Assembly: GCF_017744015.1 (NCBI RefSeq)
Contig: NZ_JAGHRA010000016.1
Coordinates: forward strand, 1 to 64,000
Direction: 5' to 3'
DNA length: 64,000 nucleotides
Source: Paracoccus sp. R12_2
GTDB lineage: Bacteria; Pseudomonadota; Alphaproteobacteria; Rhodobacterales; Rhodobacteraceae
Shown here: in pieces, positions 7,316 through 16,616 of the stretch
Layout: each line of letters starts with the position of its first letter
Numbering within the stretch: the first letter of the stretch is position 1
Made by a program: the position numbers and the translations under genes
The notes under the pieces: model-generated
Seen by the model: the letters and a program-made list of their open reading frames with translations, nothing else
The model's database searches: none
Told to the model about the DNA's origin: nothing

Positions 7316-9932
7316 CCTGAGGCTCCCGCGGTTCGCCGATTTCCTCCAACTCGTCCTCTTCGAACTGATCCGCGGCTGGCGCATCCAGTTCCACAGCGAA
7401 GTAGCCGCCCGAGCGATCCTTCTGCCCCGGAAAGACGATACCGAAACCCATTACATCCTCGACCGCGTCGAGAGGAACACGCGTCTTCGCTGGCCCCTTC
7501 GGTGGAGATTTGGAATCGATCGGGTAAAGCAGCAGCAAAGGCACCTTGGGCCGAAGGGACTTCAGGTTCGTCCAGTCTTCCTTGCCGTCGAAATCAGTGA
7601 TGCGTTTGGGCTCCGCATCGACAAGGACGTCTCGTTTGGACATGAGCGCCTTTATGTCCGCGTAGTGATCCGGGGACGCCTCCAGCCGCGAACGACGTAT
7701 CGTCCCGACCTGCCCGAGTTCACCGAGTTCCCGCGTGGATCTCGTGTCGCTCCGCGGTTGCATGACAGCTACGTTCCAAGGTCCGAATGTCTCTCCCATC
7801 TCGTCAAGATAGCCGAGAAGATGAGGCTTTTTCAGATCCATGTGCTCGTTGCAGATCTCGGTTGCCACGAAGTAACTCCGGATCGCTTCGAATGGCACCT
7901 CCCGAAAGAGCACGTGGCTATTTTCATTCGATCTCGTCCCGGCTCCCTCGATGCAGGCGTCCACAAGGTTTGCTGCAGCGCGCCAGTTACCCCGCAGAAC
8001 ATCCGCCTTCCTGTGATCGAAGCGGATCGTCTGAACATGCTGACCGTCGTAGCTCATGCTGGTGCGATGGACATGCTTCATCTTTGCTGCCGACGTGATG
8101 GCCATGCCGGGAATCGACCGGACTTTCACGGCGAAGTGCATAGGCGTCAGATTACGGTTGTTATATTCGGCGATGTCTTCCCGGATCTCCTCTTCGATTC
8201 GCGCCAGCGCCCGGAAGTTCGCGATCAGATCCGCGGTCGTCCACAGCCTCGGAAGGTCGTCATAGCCGGGCCGGTATCCGAACCAGCGCCCCATCTGCAG
8301 AAGCGTATCGTATTGTTTCGAGGTCCTGAGGAAATAGGACACGGTCAGCCCCTCCAGCGTCAAGCCGCGCGCAAGGACCGTGCCGCCGACCACGATGCAG
8401 GTGACGGGACCCTTCTCGTAGTCGAGCCGCCGATCGCTTCTCCCGTTTTCGACCGGGAAGGTCAGCGCGTCCAGAACATCCGGCAGATAGTCACGGACGG
8501 CCTCGAGACTCTCCGGAATGCGGTCCGCGCCCGGAGGCGCCGTGCGCTCGACCTCGTCAAGGAAAAGCGCGTCGAACCGTGCGCCCGTCTCTCCGGAACC
8601 GGAAACGATGTCGGGGCCATGCGTTTCGATCCAGTTTCTGATCAGGTCGGACATGTAATCGTGTTGGGCGACATACTGCGACGAGTGAACCAGCATCGAC
8701 ATGTGCTGGTCCTGATGCCCACGTGACCGCCGGATCGCGCAACTGGCGAGGAACCACATGATCGCGTTCTCGAGGCTTGCCGTCATGATCGGACGGAAGC
8801 TTTCCTTCCCGTCGTTTCTGGTTGGTCGGATCAGGTCCGGGTCGTTCTTGGCAAGCAGCCGCACCATGTCGCGACCGTCGTCCTCTTCTTCGGCCGAGTC
8901 GCTTCCGAATACTTCTGCCGCCCCGAAGTAACCGATCGGCTTCTCGAGCGCCGTGATGAAGTCGGCAGGATACAGATCGTCCAGTTCCTCCTGATTGAAC
9001 GGGAACGGATCGATGAAGACATTCGCGAAGGGAGTCGCGGTATACCCGACATACGAAACTGCCGGTAGTTCGGCCAAGACTTGCCGGATCGCCTCGTTGA
9101 TCCGGGTCATGTCGAAATCCCCCCTCGATGAATTGACAGACGCCTGATCGCATTCGTCATCGATCAGCAGAACCTTCAGTTTGTCCATGACGATCTTCGG
9201 GGTCTTCCTGATCGTCTTACGCAAGGCACGGAGGCGGCTGACCTCCTTCTTCATCACGATGAGCTGCGCATGACCCTCATGCGGCATCGTGAAGGCGCCG
9301 TTTGCGGGGTGGCTGAAGTCTCCAGTTTCGTCGCTGGTGGTATAAAGCTCCCACAGGTGCCTGTGCCTTCCGACTACGTCCTTGGCAAAGCGATCCTGGG
9401 TCTGCTTCCTGAGCTTATTCGTCACGCCGCCCAGTACGATGATCAGGTTGTAGCCAGCATCGACGGCCTTCGCCATCACGGCCGTCATGTTGGCCGTCTT
9501 TCCGGATTGGACATAACCGACAACAAGCCCACGGCATCGAAACTGATCCTTCGAGGGGTTGTCGAGGAGTGAAACCACTTCGTTGGACGCTTCATCCAGC
9601 GACCGGATCGTCTCTTCGGCCCAGCCTTTCGTGTTCAGCAGATAGGCGTGGAGCGCGGGCCAATGACGATCGTTGCCTCGAGGACCGTCATACCATTTTT
9701 CCCGATCCGAGATTATCGAATTCTTCCGGAGAATAACGACATCCTGCTCCGTTGCTCGCACCCTCTGCACTGCCTCGTCGAGGTCCGAGATCATCTGCTC
9801 GGTGAAACTCATGCCCCAGCTCTCGAGGTTCTCTCTCACTGCCGCGGCAACCTGTTCCAAGTTGTCGTAGTTCGACTTGCGGTCTCGAATTTCTTTTTCG
9901 AACTTGAGAACCTGTGGTGAAGCGGTGATCAC
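7308..9932 (-). CDS. Z1 domain-containing SF2-type ATPase/helicase of the defence operon
   Basis: An 874-residue protein. Walker A, GYVQSGKTANMT, lies at about 139-150; the DDECD Walker B box at 258-262; the YTATPFAN motif III at 297-304; and helicase motifs V/VI, RGLTLEG and QMGRWFGYRPGY, at 522-557. This is the signature of the Z1 family (PF10593). The start is placed at GTG 9932 because a perfect AGGAGG lies eight bases upstream at 9941-9946. An in-frame ATG at 10025 would add 31 residues but lacks a comparable site. First gene of a five-gene operon with 4-8 base overlaps throughout. Confidence 0.92.
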   Translation of the reverse strand: MITASPQVLKFEKEIRDRKSNYDNLEQVAAAVRENLESWGMSFTEQMISDLDEAVQRVRATEQDVVILRKNSIISDREKWYDGPRGNDRHWPALHAYLLNTKGWAEETIRSLDEASNEVVSLLDNPSKDQFRCRGLVVGYVQSGKTANMTAVMAKAVDAGYNLIIVLGGVTNKLRKQTQDRFAKDVVGRHRHLWELYTTSDETGDFSHPANGAFTMPHEGHAQLIVMKKEVSRLRALRKTIRKTPKIVMDKLKVLLIDDECDQASVNSSRGDFDMTRINEAIRQVLAELPAVSYVGYTATPFANVFIDPFPFNQEELDDLYPADFITALEKPIGYFGAAEVFGSDSAEEEDDGRDMVRLLAKNDPDLIRPTRNDGKESFRPIMTASLENAIMWFLASCAIRRSRGHQDQHMSMLVHSSQYVAQHDYMSDLIRNWIETHGPDIVSGSGETGARFDALFLDEVERTAPPGADRIPESLEAVRDYLPDVLDALTFPVENGRSDRRLDYEKGPVTCIVVGGTVLARGLTLEGLTVSYFLRTSKQYDTLLQMGRWFGYRPGYDDLPRLWTTADLIANFRALARIEEEIREDIAEYNNRNLTPMHFAVKVRSIPGMAITSAAKMKHVHRTSMSYDGQHVQTIRFDHRKADVLRGNWRAAANLVDACIEGAGTRSNENSHVLFREVPFEAIRSYFVATEICNEHMDLKKPHLLGYLDEMGETFGPWNVAVMQPRSDTRSTRELGELGQVGTIRRSRLEASPDHYADIKALMSKRDVLVDAEPKRITDFDGKEDWTNLKSLRPKVPLLLLYPIDSKSPPKGPAKTRVPLDAVEDVMGFGIVFPGQKDRSGGYFAVELDAPAADQFEEDELEEIGEPREPQDA

Positions 9933-10046
9933 TATGTTGCCCTCCTGCAATTTCTCTCTTTCTGCGTAATCGCGGCAAACAAATCCAGAGAAGTCGATTC
10001 GCAGCATGTATTCGAAGCGACCCATGTGCCGTAATTGAGGCAGGTT

Positions 10047-10103
10047 GGTTCATTTCTCTCAACAATGAAAAGCTCGGTGTTGTTTGCTTCGCGAGAATGA
10101 ACC
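10047..10103. repeat. Nested inverted repeat upstream of the Z1 operon
   Basis: GGTTCATTTCTC at 10047-10058 pairs with GAGAATGAACC at 10093-10103, with one bulged T. Inside it CAACA (10060-10064) pairs with TGTTG (10078-10082). The structure ends about 115 bases before the GTG of the Z1 gene. It may be a regulator-binding site or a folded part of the operon's leader RNA. There is no U-tract, so it does not look like a terminator. Confidence 0.45.
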
Positions 10104-10148
10104 CCCACGCTAAGGTCGCCCAATCTGGGCGAAAGCGGAGGCCCCAAA

Positions 10149-10349
10149 ATAACCGGGACTTCCGTCGCTGTCGAAGGTGTCCCAGGCGGAGAGCACGGGG
10201 GCCAAGCCTCGGACACGGCCGCATCGACAAGTCGCGCAAGCACCCGCCGCGACGCCGCGTGCAGTCTCATCTCCCGACGCGCTGTCGCGCGCCGCTCGGG
10301 TCTTGAGCGGCGAGTCGAGGTGGAGATCAGCCACGTGGAGGAACTCCAC
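10149..10349 (-). pseudogene. Decayed SbcD/Mre11-like DNA repair exonuclease fragment
   Basis: A GTG at 10349, preceded by AAAGGA, opens with VEFLHVADLHLDSPLK. This is the N-terminal metal-binding motif (D-x-H) of YhaO/SbcD-type metallophosphoesterases. The similarity then moves to another frame (RRVLARLVDAAVSEAW) and returns to the first frame (VLSAWDTFDSDGS, where the family has AGD.(Y/F)DGD). The metal-binding Gly of AGD has become Trp. At least two frameshifts and no C-terminal part show that the gene is dead. In live systems such an exonuclease is usually paired with a large ATPase, which is not found here. Confidence 0.6.
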
Positions 10350-11429
10350 GGTCTGGTCCTTTCGATCCGGACGGCCATCATGCGGCCGAGGGAGCGGTCT
10401 GCAAGGGGACTGTGGCGGCGCGCGGCGCGCCGGTGCCTCGGACCAGCCGCCGTGCCAGACCCTCGGCCGCATCTCCTCCTCACCCAAGAAGGTGCGCACA
10501 GAGAAGACTGGAAGCGACCTTTCTTTGCGCCCACGAGGGCCGGTCCCCAAGCGGGATCGGATACCAGCGTGGCGAGCTCGCCGTCCCAGACCCCGTTGGG
10601 GAGAGGCAGGTATTCGTCATCTCCGTCACGCAGTGGGTCCTCGCAGTCCAGATGGGCGAGCTTCTCGCCAGCTTGCGAAGGTATTGGTCGATGGCTAAGG
10701 ACCGCTCGGGGCATATCGGAACCGAGGGCACAACAAGGCTGGTGGGGCCCCTAAGGCTGGCCCGGTAGAGCTCACCTGCGTGGCTACATCCCGTAACAAT
10801 TTTCAGTGCTTGATTTGGTGCCCGGAGTACGCCACGACTCCGGGCACATCTTGGAGTCTGCCCGGAGCCGGTGCACGGCCGCGTCGGAAATTCCTTTGAA
10901 ATCAAGGGGACTTGGCTGCGCGGAGGGGCCCCTACCGCCGGAGCCATAAAAATCAGGCGCTTAAGCTGATTTTCGTGCTGCCTTCAGGGCCCAAGAAAAC
11001 AACGCGCTCAGCGGTAGATTGAGCTTCGGGCGTCGTCGCATTCGCCGGGATCGTATGTCATCGCATCGTTGACCTCATCCGCCTTTGCGGCTCTTCACAT
11101 TGGTGGTGACTTGGTCGTTCGTCTGGGTCGGGCCGTTCGCGGATCTCATGCGCAGGCTCGGAAGCTTGGTCAGTATTCGCCGGTTCGCGACCTGGCCCGT
11201 CAGGTCCCGCCGACAAATCGTCTGCCGGGTGGCAGCTCGCCGCAGACCAGTCGCGGAGAAAACCTGTTTGTTCCAGCTATTCCAGCCGTTCCCTGTCCAA
11301 TGAGCGAAAGGATGGTTCCTGCGACGATCAGTGGGATTTCCCTGATCCACCCGAATTCGTTCCTCTGACGCGCGCCATACAGCGAACCGATCAATTTCCA
11401 TGCATGGCGTGGCACCAGGGCAGGCATGG
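10350..11429. other. About 1.1 kb without a convincing gene, between decayed exonuclease and tRNA-Arg
   Basis: Several open frames overlap here on both strands, but none has a recognisable domain, a good ribosome-binding site or sustained coding character. The only clear structure is AAAATCAG at 949-956 past 10000 paired with CTGATTTT at 10966-10973, a short hairpin flanked by A and T runs that could be an old terminator. The stretch looks like eroded island DNA. Confidence 0.5.
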
Positions 11430-11506
11430 TGGCGACCCCGCCAGGACTTGAACCCGGAACCTAGCGCTTAGAAGGCGCTTGCTCTATCCAGTTGAGCTAC
11501 GGGGCC
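11430..11506 (-). tRNA. tRNA-Arg (anticodon TCT)
   Basis: The minus strand folds as a full cloverleaf. The acceptor stem GGCCCCG pairs with CGGGGUC (one G-U), followed by discriminator G and an encoded CCA. The D arm is AGCUCAACUGGAUAGAGC, and the anticodon stem AGCGC/GCGCU carries the loop CUUCUAA, giving anticodon UCU. The T arm contains GGUUCAAGUCC. The 3' end faces the defence island, which makes the gene the probable integration site. Confidence 0.96.
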
Positions 11507-11796
11507 GGGCCGTGTGCTTCGTCGCGACATTTCCGACCAGCGCCCCGCGCCAAACGGCGATAGCCGGATCGGGATGCGGGGCACCGACTGTCTAGCGATT
11601 CCATGATGGCTGCGCAATCTCACATGACGCAGATCGCAGAGACAATATGGCGAATGCCGGTGAACCGGTGCGTTTGCGGACCACCTGTTGCTGCGTGACA
11701 TGCTCGCAGCCCGTCGCCGGTCAGCAATGCATCTTTCCCGGACCGCTTGCACCCAAGATCGCGATGCGCAACTGTCCTGCCGCGAGGAGAGATGAC

Positions 11797-13269
11797 ATGA
11801 ACCTTCAGTCCCCGAACCCAAGCCCGGCAGCCGTGTCTGACGGGGTCTTCATCGACAACGACTGGCGCGCATCGGCCAGCGGCGCGACGCTGGATGTCGT
11901 CGCCCCCGCGACAGGCGAGGTGTTCACCCGCATCGCGGCCGGAAATGCCGACGATATCTCGGCGGCGGTCGCGGCCGCACGGCGCGCACGCGAAGCCGAC
12001 TGGGGCCAGATGACCGCGACGCAGCGCGGCCGCATCCTGACGCGCGCGGCGGATCTTGTAATCAGGTGCCACGACCAGCTTGCCGCGTTGGAGGCCCGCG
12101 ACACCGGCAAGCCGCTGTCCCAGGCACGGGCCGATATCGCGGCGACCGCGCGCTATCTGGAATTCTACGGAGGAGCCGCGGACAAGCTGCATGGCGACAC
12201 GATTCCGTTCCTGCCGGGCCATTTCGTCACCACCGAATATGTGCCGTTCGGGGTCACCGGGCATATCATCCCTTGGAATTATCCTGCCCAGATGTTCGGC
12301 CGCACGATTGCCGCATCGCTGGCGATGGGCAATGCCTGCGTGCTTAAACCGGCCGAGGACGCCTGTCTGACACCGCTGCGGTTATGCGAGATCCTGCGCG
12401 AGGCGGGTCTGCCTGCCGGGGCGCTGAATTGCGTGCCGGGGCGGGGCGATCAGGCCGGCGCGGCGCTTGCGGCGCATCCCGGCGTCGATTTTCTCAGCTT
12501 CACGGGCAGTCCCGAAATCGGTGCCGCCGTCCAGATCGCGGCGGCGCGGAATCATGTCGGCTGCACGCTGGAACTGGGCGGGAAATCCCCTCAGATCCTG
12601 TTCGAGGACGCCGATCTGGACCGCGCCTTGCCTGTGGTCATGAAGGCGATCACCCAGAATGCCGGGCAGACCTGTTCCGCCGGGGCGCGGCTGCTGGTTC
12701 AGGAAAGCCTGCTGGCGACGGTGACCCAACGGCTGCGCGCCGAATTTCCAGGGCTTACCGCCGCAGATCCCGAAAGCGACCGCGATCTTGGCCCCTTGAT
12801 CAATCCACGGCAGATGGACCGGGTGCGGCGGTTCTGTGCGCAGGCGGACGCCGACGGCATACCGCTGATCGCCGAGGGCCGCATCGATTCGGGCGTGGTC
12901 ACGGGCGGCAACTGGATCGCGCCGCGTGCCTATGGTCCCGTGCCGCGCGACCATCCGCTGGCGCGACAAGAGGTGTTCGGCCCGGTACTGTCGGTCATGA
13001 GCTTTGCGGACGAGGCCGACGCCATCGCCTTGGCCAACGACACCGAGTACGGTCTGGTGGCGGGAGTCTGGTCCAGTGATGGATCCCGGGCGATCCGCGT
13101 CGCGCGCCAGATCCTGGTCGGACAGGTCTTCGTCAACGCCTATGGCGCGGGCGGCGGCATAGAACTGCCATTCGGCGGCATGAAGAAATCCGGACATGGC
13201 CGCGAAAAGGGCTTCGACGCGCTTTATGAATTCGCGGCGACCCGCACCATGGTGATCCGCCACGATTGA
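11797..13269 (+). CDS. NAD(P)-dependent aldehyde dehydrogenase, betaine-aldehyde-dehydrogenase-like
   Basis: A 490-residue aldehyde dehydrogenase. The active-site Glu lies in LELGGKSP (about residue 259) and the nucleophile Cys in NAGQTCSAG (about 293); the cofactor-binding segment GNACVLKPAED precedes them. The ATG at 11797 is chosen because GAGGAG lies eight bases upstream and the family N-terminus starts here; a longer in-frame extension has no such support. Closest in feel to betaine or 4-aminobutyraldehyde type dehydrogenases, but the substrate cannot be fixed from motifs. It is first in line after the island boundary and apparently monocistronic. Confidence 0.9.
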   Translation: MNLQSPNPSPAAVSDGVFIDNDWRASASGATLDVVAPATGEVFTRIAAGNADDISAAVAAARRAREADWGQMTATQRGRILTRAADLVIRCHDQLAALEARDTGKPLSQARADIAATARYLEFYGGAADKLHGDTIPFLPGHFVTTEYVPFGVTGHIIPWNYPAQMFGRTIAASLAMGNACVLKPAEDACLTPLRLCEILREAGLPAGALNCVPGRGDQAGAALAAHPGVDFLSFTGSPEIGAAVQIAAARNHVGCTLELGGKSPQILFEDADLDRALPVVMKAITQNAGQTCSAGARLLVQESLLATVTQRLRAEFPGLTAADPESDRDLGPLINPRQMDRVRRFCAQADADGIPLIAEGRIDSGVVTGGNWIAPRAYGPVPRDHPLARQEVFGPVLSVMSFADEADAIALANDTEYGLVAGVWSSDGSRAIRVARQILVGQVFVNAYGAGGGIELPFGGMKKSGHGREKGFDALYEFAATRTMVIRHD

Positions 13270-13282
13270 GGCATGTCACGCG

Positions 13283-13328
13283 TCTTCTTTGCCTAAATAC
13301 CCCCGGGGTCCGGGGGCAGCGCCCCCGG
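13283..13328. repeat. REP-like intergenic element with GC-rich palindrome
   Basis: TCTTCTTTGCCTAAATAC at 13283-13300 runs into CCCCGGGGTC and then a hairpin, CCGGGGGC at 310-317 past 13000 paired with GCCCCCGG at 13321-13328. The first 18 bases recur with one mismatch at 36605-36622. The whole element recurs in inverted orientation at 38823-38877. It lies between the convergent aldehyde dehydrogenase and adenine deaminase genes and may serve as a shared transcript end. Confidence 0.6.
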
Positions 13329-13378
13329 TCATCGCCGCCGCTGGCGGCCGACATCCCGGATCGCCACAGATCGGCATG

Positions 13379-15073
13379 CTAACCGGCGATGATCTCGAAC
13401 GCCTCGACATCCACCATGCCCCGATCGGTGATCTTCAATGCCGGGATCACCGGCAGCGCCAGGAATGCAAGCTGCAGGAAAGGCTCTTCCAGCTCGACGC
13501 CCAGGGTCTTCGCGGCGTCGCGCAGTTCCGCCAGACCGTCGCGCACCGTCTCGAAGGGCTCCAGGCTCATCAGCCCTGCCACCGGCAACGCCAGTTCGGC
13601 CAGGATCCGGCCGCCGTCGGTGACCACGAAGCCGCCCTCGATCTGGGACAGGCGGTTGGCCGCCAGCGCCATGTCATCGTAGTCCGCCCCGACCACGGCG
13701 ATATTGTGGTGGTCGTGACAGACCGTTCCGGCGATCGCGCCGCGTTTCATGCCAAAGCCGCGAACGAAGCCCGTCGCGATATTGCCGTTCCGCCCATGTC
13801 GTTCGATCACCGCGATGCGCAGCAGATCGCGGCCGGGGTCGGGACGCTTGTCGCCATCTTGTGGTGCGATCTCCTCGTTCAGATGCTGCGTTATGATCTT
13901 GCCTTCCATGATCCCGATGACCGGCGTCCGCGTGGTATTGCCAGTGCAGCGGAAATCGCCGGCAGCCACGCTCGGTGCCTTGACCGAGCCGCGCCCGACC
14001 GGAGGAATGGTTTCACGTCCGAGAAAGGCCGTGTCATCGACCACGCGACCGCCGCACAACACCAGCGAGGCGTTGCAGCCTTCCAGACTGTCCAGCGCCA
14101 CGATGTCGGCGCGCATGCCCGGTGCGATCAGACCGCGATCCTTCAGCCCGAACGCCTCGGCCGCCGACAGCGATGCCGCCCGATAGACGGCCAGCGGCGG
14201 GGTGCCCATCGCGATCAGCGTGCGGATCATGTAGTCCAGATGCCCGTGTTCGCCGATGTCCAGCGGGTTCCGGTCGTCCGTGCACAGGCACATATAGGGC
14301 GCGGTCCGTTCGGTCAGCACCGGCTGCAGTGCCTGCAGGTCCTTGCTGACCGACCCTTCGCGGATCAGGACCCGCATCCCCTTTCGCAGTTTTTCCAGCG
14401 CCTCTTCTGCGGTCGTCGCCTCGTGTTCGGTCCGGATGCCCGCGGCGACATAGGCGTTCAGGTCGCGCCCGGACAATTGCGGGCAATGCCCGTCGATATG
14501 GCCGCCGGCGAACAGCCGCAGCTTGGCCATCGCCGCCGGGTCGCGATGGATCACGCCGGGATAGTTCATGAATTCAGCCAGTCCGATCCCCGACGGATGG
14601 TCCATCATCGCCTGCAGGTCGTCCGCCTCGATGCGCGCGCCTGATGTCTCCATTTCGGTCGATGGCACGCAGGATGACAGCTGCACGCGCAGATCCATCA
14701 GCAGATGCCGTGACGCGACCTGAAAATAGCGGATGCCGTCCAGACCGATCACATTCGCGATCTCGTGCGGATCGCAGATCGCCGTCGTGATCCCGCGCGG
14801 CGTCACGCAGCGGTCGAATTCGAACGGGGTGACAAGGCTGCTTTCGACATGCAGATGCGTGTCGATGAAGCCGGGCACAAGCACCTGTCCGGTGACGTCG
14901 ATCACCCTGTCACCGTCATAGTCCCCGATGCCCGCAATCCGGTCGCCGCAGATCGCCACGTCGCCGTCCAGCATCTCGCCGGTGATCAGGTCGAAGACCT
15001 GGCCTCCGCGCAGGATCAGATCGGCGGGTTCGTCGCCGCGTGCTTGCGCGATGCGTGTTTCCAGGTCGTCCAT
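13379..15073 (-). CDS. ade: Adenine deaminase
   Basis: A 564-residue metal-dependent amidohydrolase that converts adenine to hypoxanthine in purine salvage. Metal and substrate motifs are present: [36 protein letters not shown] and CTDDRNP. The C-terminal domain has the RHGRNGN segment and DHHNIAVVG seen in bacterial Ade. The ATG at 15073 has GGAGG seven bases upstream; a longer upstream frame is rejected for lack of family similarity. It follows the PLP-decarboxylase gene by about 75 bases on the same strand and may be cotranscribed, though the functions do not obviously match. Confidence 0.93.
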   Translation of the reverse strand: MDDLETRIAQARGDEPADLILRGGQVFDLITGEMLDGDVAICGDRIAGIGDYDGDRVIDVTGQVLVPGFIDTHLHVESSLVTPFEFDRCVTPRGITTAICDPHEIANVIGLDGIRYFQVASRHLLMDLRVQLSSCVPSTEMETSGARIEADDLQAMMDHPSGIGLAEFMNYPGVIHRDPAAMAKLRLFAGGHIDGHCPQLSGRDLNAYVAAGIRTEHEATTAEEALEKLRKGMRVLIREGSVSKDLQALQPVLTERTAPYMCLCTDDRNPLDIGEHGHLDYMIRTLIAMGTPPLAVYRAASLSAAEAFGLKDRGLIAPGMRADIVALDSLEGCNASLVLCGGRVVDDTAFLGRETIPPVGRGSVKAPSVAAGDFRCTGNTTRTPVIGIMEGKIITQHLNEEIAPQDGDKRPDPGRDLLRIAVIERHGRNGNIATGFVRGFGMKRGAIAGTVCHDHHNIAVVGADYDDMALAANRLSQIEGGFVVTDGGRILAELALPVAGLMSLEPFETVRDGLAELRDAAKTLGVELEEPFLQLAFLALPVIPALKITDRGMVDVEAFEIIAG

Positions 15074-15148
15074 CGTGGCCTCCGTCGTCGTGATGGCGAC
15101 CACAGAACCCGATCGCGGCGGCGGCGTCCAGATGCGCCGCCGCATGGA

Positions 15149-16393
15149 TCAGTCGCGCAGGCCCGCGCCTTCGATCCTGGTGGCGTCGGTCATCTGACCG
15201 CCCGTGACCAGCACTTCGCGCGGGGTCGGGTGGCTGATGAAGTTCACCGGGCTGGACGTCGGCCCATAGGCGCCGCTGGCATGGATCGCGATCAGGTCGC
15301 CTTCCTCGACACGGGGCAGCACGACATTCGTGCCCAGCTTGTCGATCGAGGTGCAGAGCGGCCCGGAAATGTCGATCTTTTCCTCGCCCTCACCACCGCC
15401 GACGCGGTGGATCACATAGTTGCGGCGCAGCACCATGCCGAAATGGCCCGACGCGGCCAGATGTCCGTTCATGCCGCCGTCGCAGATGGCGATCCGCGCG
15501 CCGCGCGAATCCTTGGTCGAGGTGACGCGCGTGACGAAATACCCTGCCGGTCCGACCAGGTAGCGGCCCAGTTCCAGAACCAGTTCGGTGTCCGAAAAGC
15601 GTGGTTCCGCCTTCAGCGCGTCCAGTTCGGGCGCGGCGGCGGCCGCGACCTCGTCCAGATTCAGCGCCTGATCGCCGGGGTGATAGGGGATGCCAAGGCC
15701 GGATCCGAATATCAGTCGGTCGGGCCGCAGATCATGCGCGGCGCACAGTTCGCGGAAAATACCGATGAAGATGCCCCAATTTTCGACGATGGAGGCCGGT
15801 TTCAGGCATTGCGTGCCCGAATAGATATGCAGCCCCGCGACGCGCAGGTTGGGCAGCGCGATGATCTCGGCCAGTGCCGCCTCGGCCTCCTCGATGTCGA
15901 TGCCGAAGGGGCTGGGCCGGCCGGCCATCTGGTCACCAAAACCCTTCGGCACGCGGTCGGGCGCGATGCGGATCACCACATCCTGACGGCGGCCCGCCTC
16001 GGCCGCGATGCGGTCGGCCAGACGCGCCTCGCGCAGCGATTCGACGACCAGCTCGCCCAGTCCGGCCTGGATCACCGTCCGCAGTTCGATCTCGCGCTTG
16101 GCGGGTCCGGTAAAGCTGGCGTGTTCCGCCTCCCAGCCGGCCGATTGCGCCAGCAGGAATTCCCCGCCCGATGACACGTCGATGAACGGCACGCGGCTGC
16201 GCAGCCAAGACAGCAGCGCCGGGTTCGGGTTGCATTTCATCGCGTAGGACAGCCGGAACCAGCGTCCGAACGCGGATTCCAGCGCGGCGATGCGGTCTTC
16301 GACAAGATCCGTCAGATAGACATAGGACGGCGTGCCGAAACGGTCGGCAGCGTCTGTCAGGATGCGGTCGATGTCGGATTCAGGCCTGGTCAC
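15149..16393 (-). CDS. PLP-dependent decarboxylase (Orn/DAP/Arg decarboxylase 2 family), ACP-cluster type
   Basis: A 414-residue fold-type III decarboxylase. The PLP lysine lies in YAMKCNPNP (K53); HIYSGTQ and GSGLGIPY follow; and the second active-site motif, GPLCTSIDKL with Cys and Asp, comes near residue 350. The GTG start at 16393 lies inside the acyl carrier protein gene, a 14-base overlap, so translation is coupled. The same trio of decarboxylase, carrier protein and AMP-ligase occurs in exosortase A-linked polysaccharide loci. The probable job is to decarboxylate an amino acid in a surface-polymer or small-molecule pathway. DAP decarboxylase (LysA) is less likely given this neighbourhood. 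Confidence 0.85.
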   Translation of the reverse strand: MTRPESDIDRILTDAADRFGTPSYVYLTDLVEDRIAALESAFGRWFRLSYAMKCNPNPALLSWLRSRVPFIDVSSGGEFLLAQSAGWEAEHASFTGPAKREIELRTVIQAGLGELVVESLREARLADRIAAEAGRRQDVVIRIAPDRVPKGFGDQMAGRPSPFGIDIEEAEAALAEIIALPNLRVAGLHIYSGTQCLKPASIVENWGIFIGIFRELCAAHDLRPDRLIFGSGLGIPYHPGDQALNLDEVAAAAAPELDALKAEPRFSDTELVLELGRYLVGPAGYFVTRVTSTKDSRGARIAICDGGMNGHLAASGHFGMVLRRNYVIHRVGGGEGEEKIDISGPLCTSIDKLGTNVVLPRVEEGDLIAIHASGAYGPTSSPVNFISHPTPREVLVTGGQMTDATRIEGAGLRD

Positions 16394-16616
16394 ACGCGTA
16401 GTCCACGATCCGTTTGCAGGTGTCGAAATTCTCCAGCGTCACGTCGGCGGGCCGCACCTCGATTTCGGCCTTTTCCTCGACGAAGCCGATGATGTTCATC
16501 ATCGCGACGGAATCGAGCACCCCGGTCGAGAACAGTTCCGTTTCGGCATCGATGTCGTCCTCGACATTCAATTCGTCGCGGATGAAGCGGATCAGGTCTT
16601 CGGCGGTCATGCTCAT
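16380..16616 (-). CDS. Acyl carrier protein
   Basis: A 78-residue carrier protein with the phosphopantetheine attachment serine in FSTGVLDSVAM, the D-S motif of the family. It is acidic and predicted to be four helices. The ATG at 16616 overlaps the stop of the AMP-ligase gene as ATGA, so it is read in tandem with the ligase. It would hold the aminoacyl or acyl group activated by that ligase. It is unlikely to be the fatty-acid AcpP because of its context and divergent sequence. Confidence 0.88.
   Translation of the reverse strand: MSMTAEDLIRFIRDELNVEDDIDAETELFSTGVLDSVAMMNIIGFVEEKAEIEVRPADVTLENFDTCKRIVDYACDQA

Noticed and set aside
10412..10947. Several overlapping open frames on both strands
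   Set aside because: No domain, no ribosome-binding site and typical GC-rich shadow composition.
1..11430. Left-hand copy of the tRNA-Arg 3' end as second attachment site
   Set aside because: I did not find the T-arm/CCA sequence elsewhere in this part; it would lie to the left of the window.
11647..11796. N-terminal extension of the aldehyde dehydrogenase
   Set aside because: Cys-rich, unlike the family, and the good ribosome-binding site is at 11784-11789.
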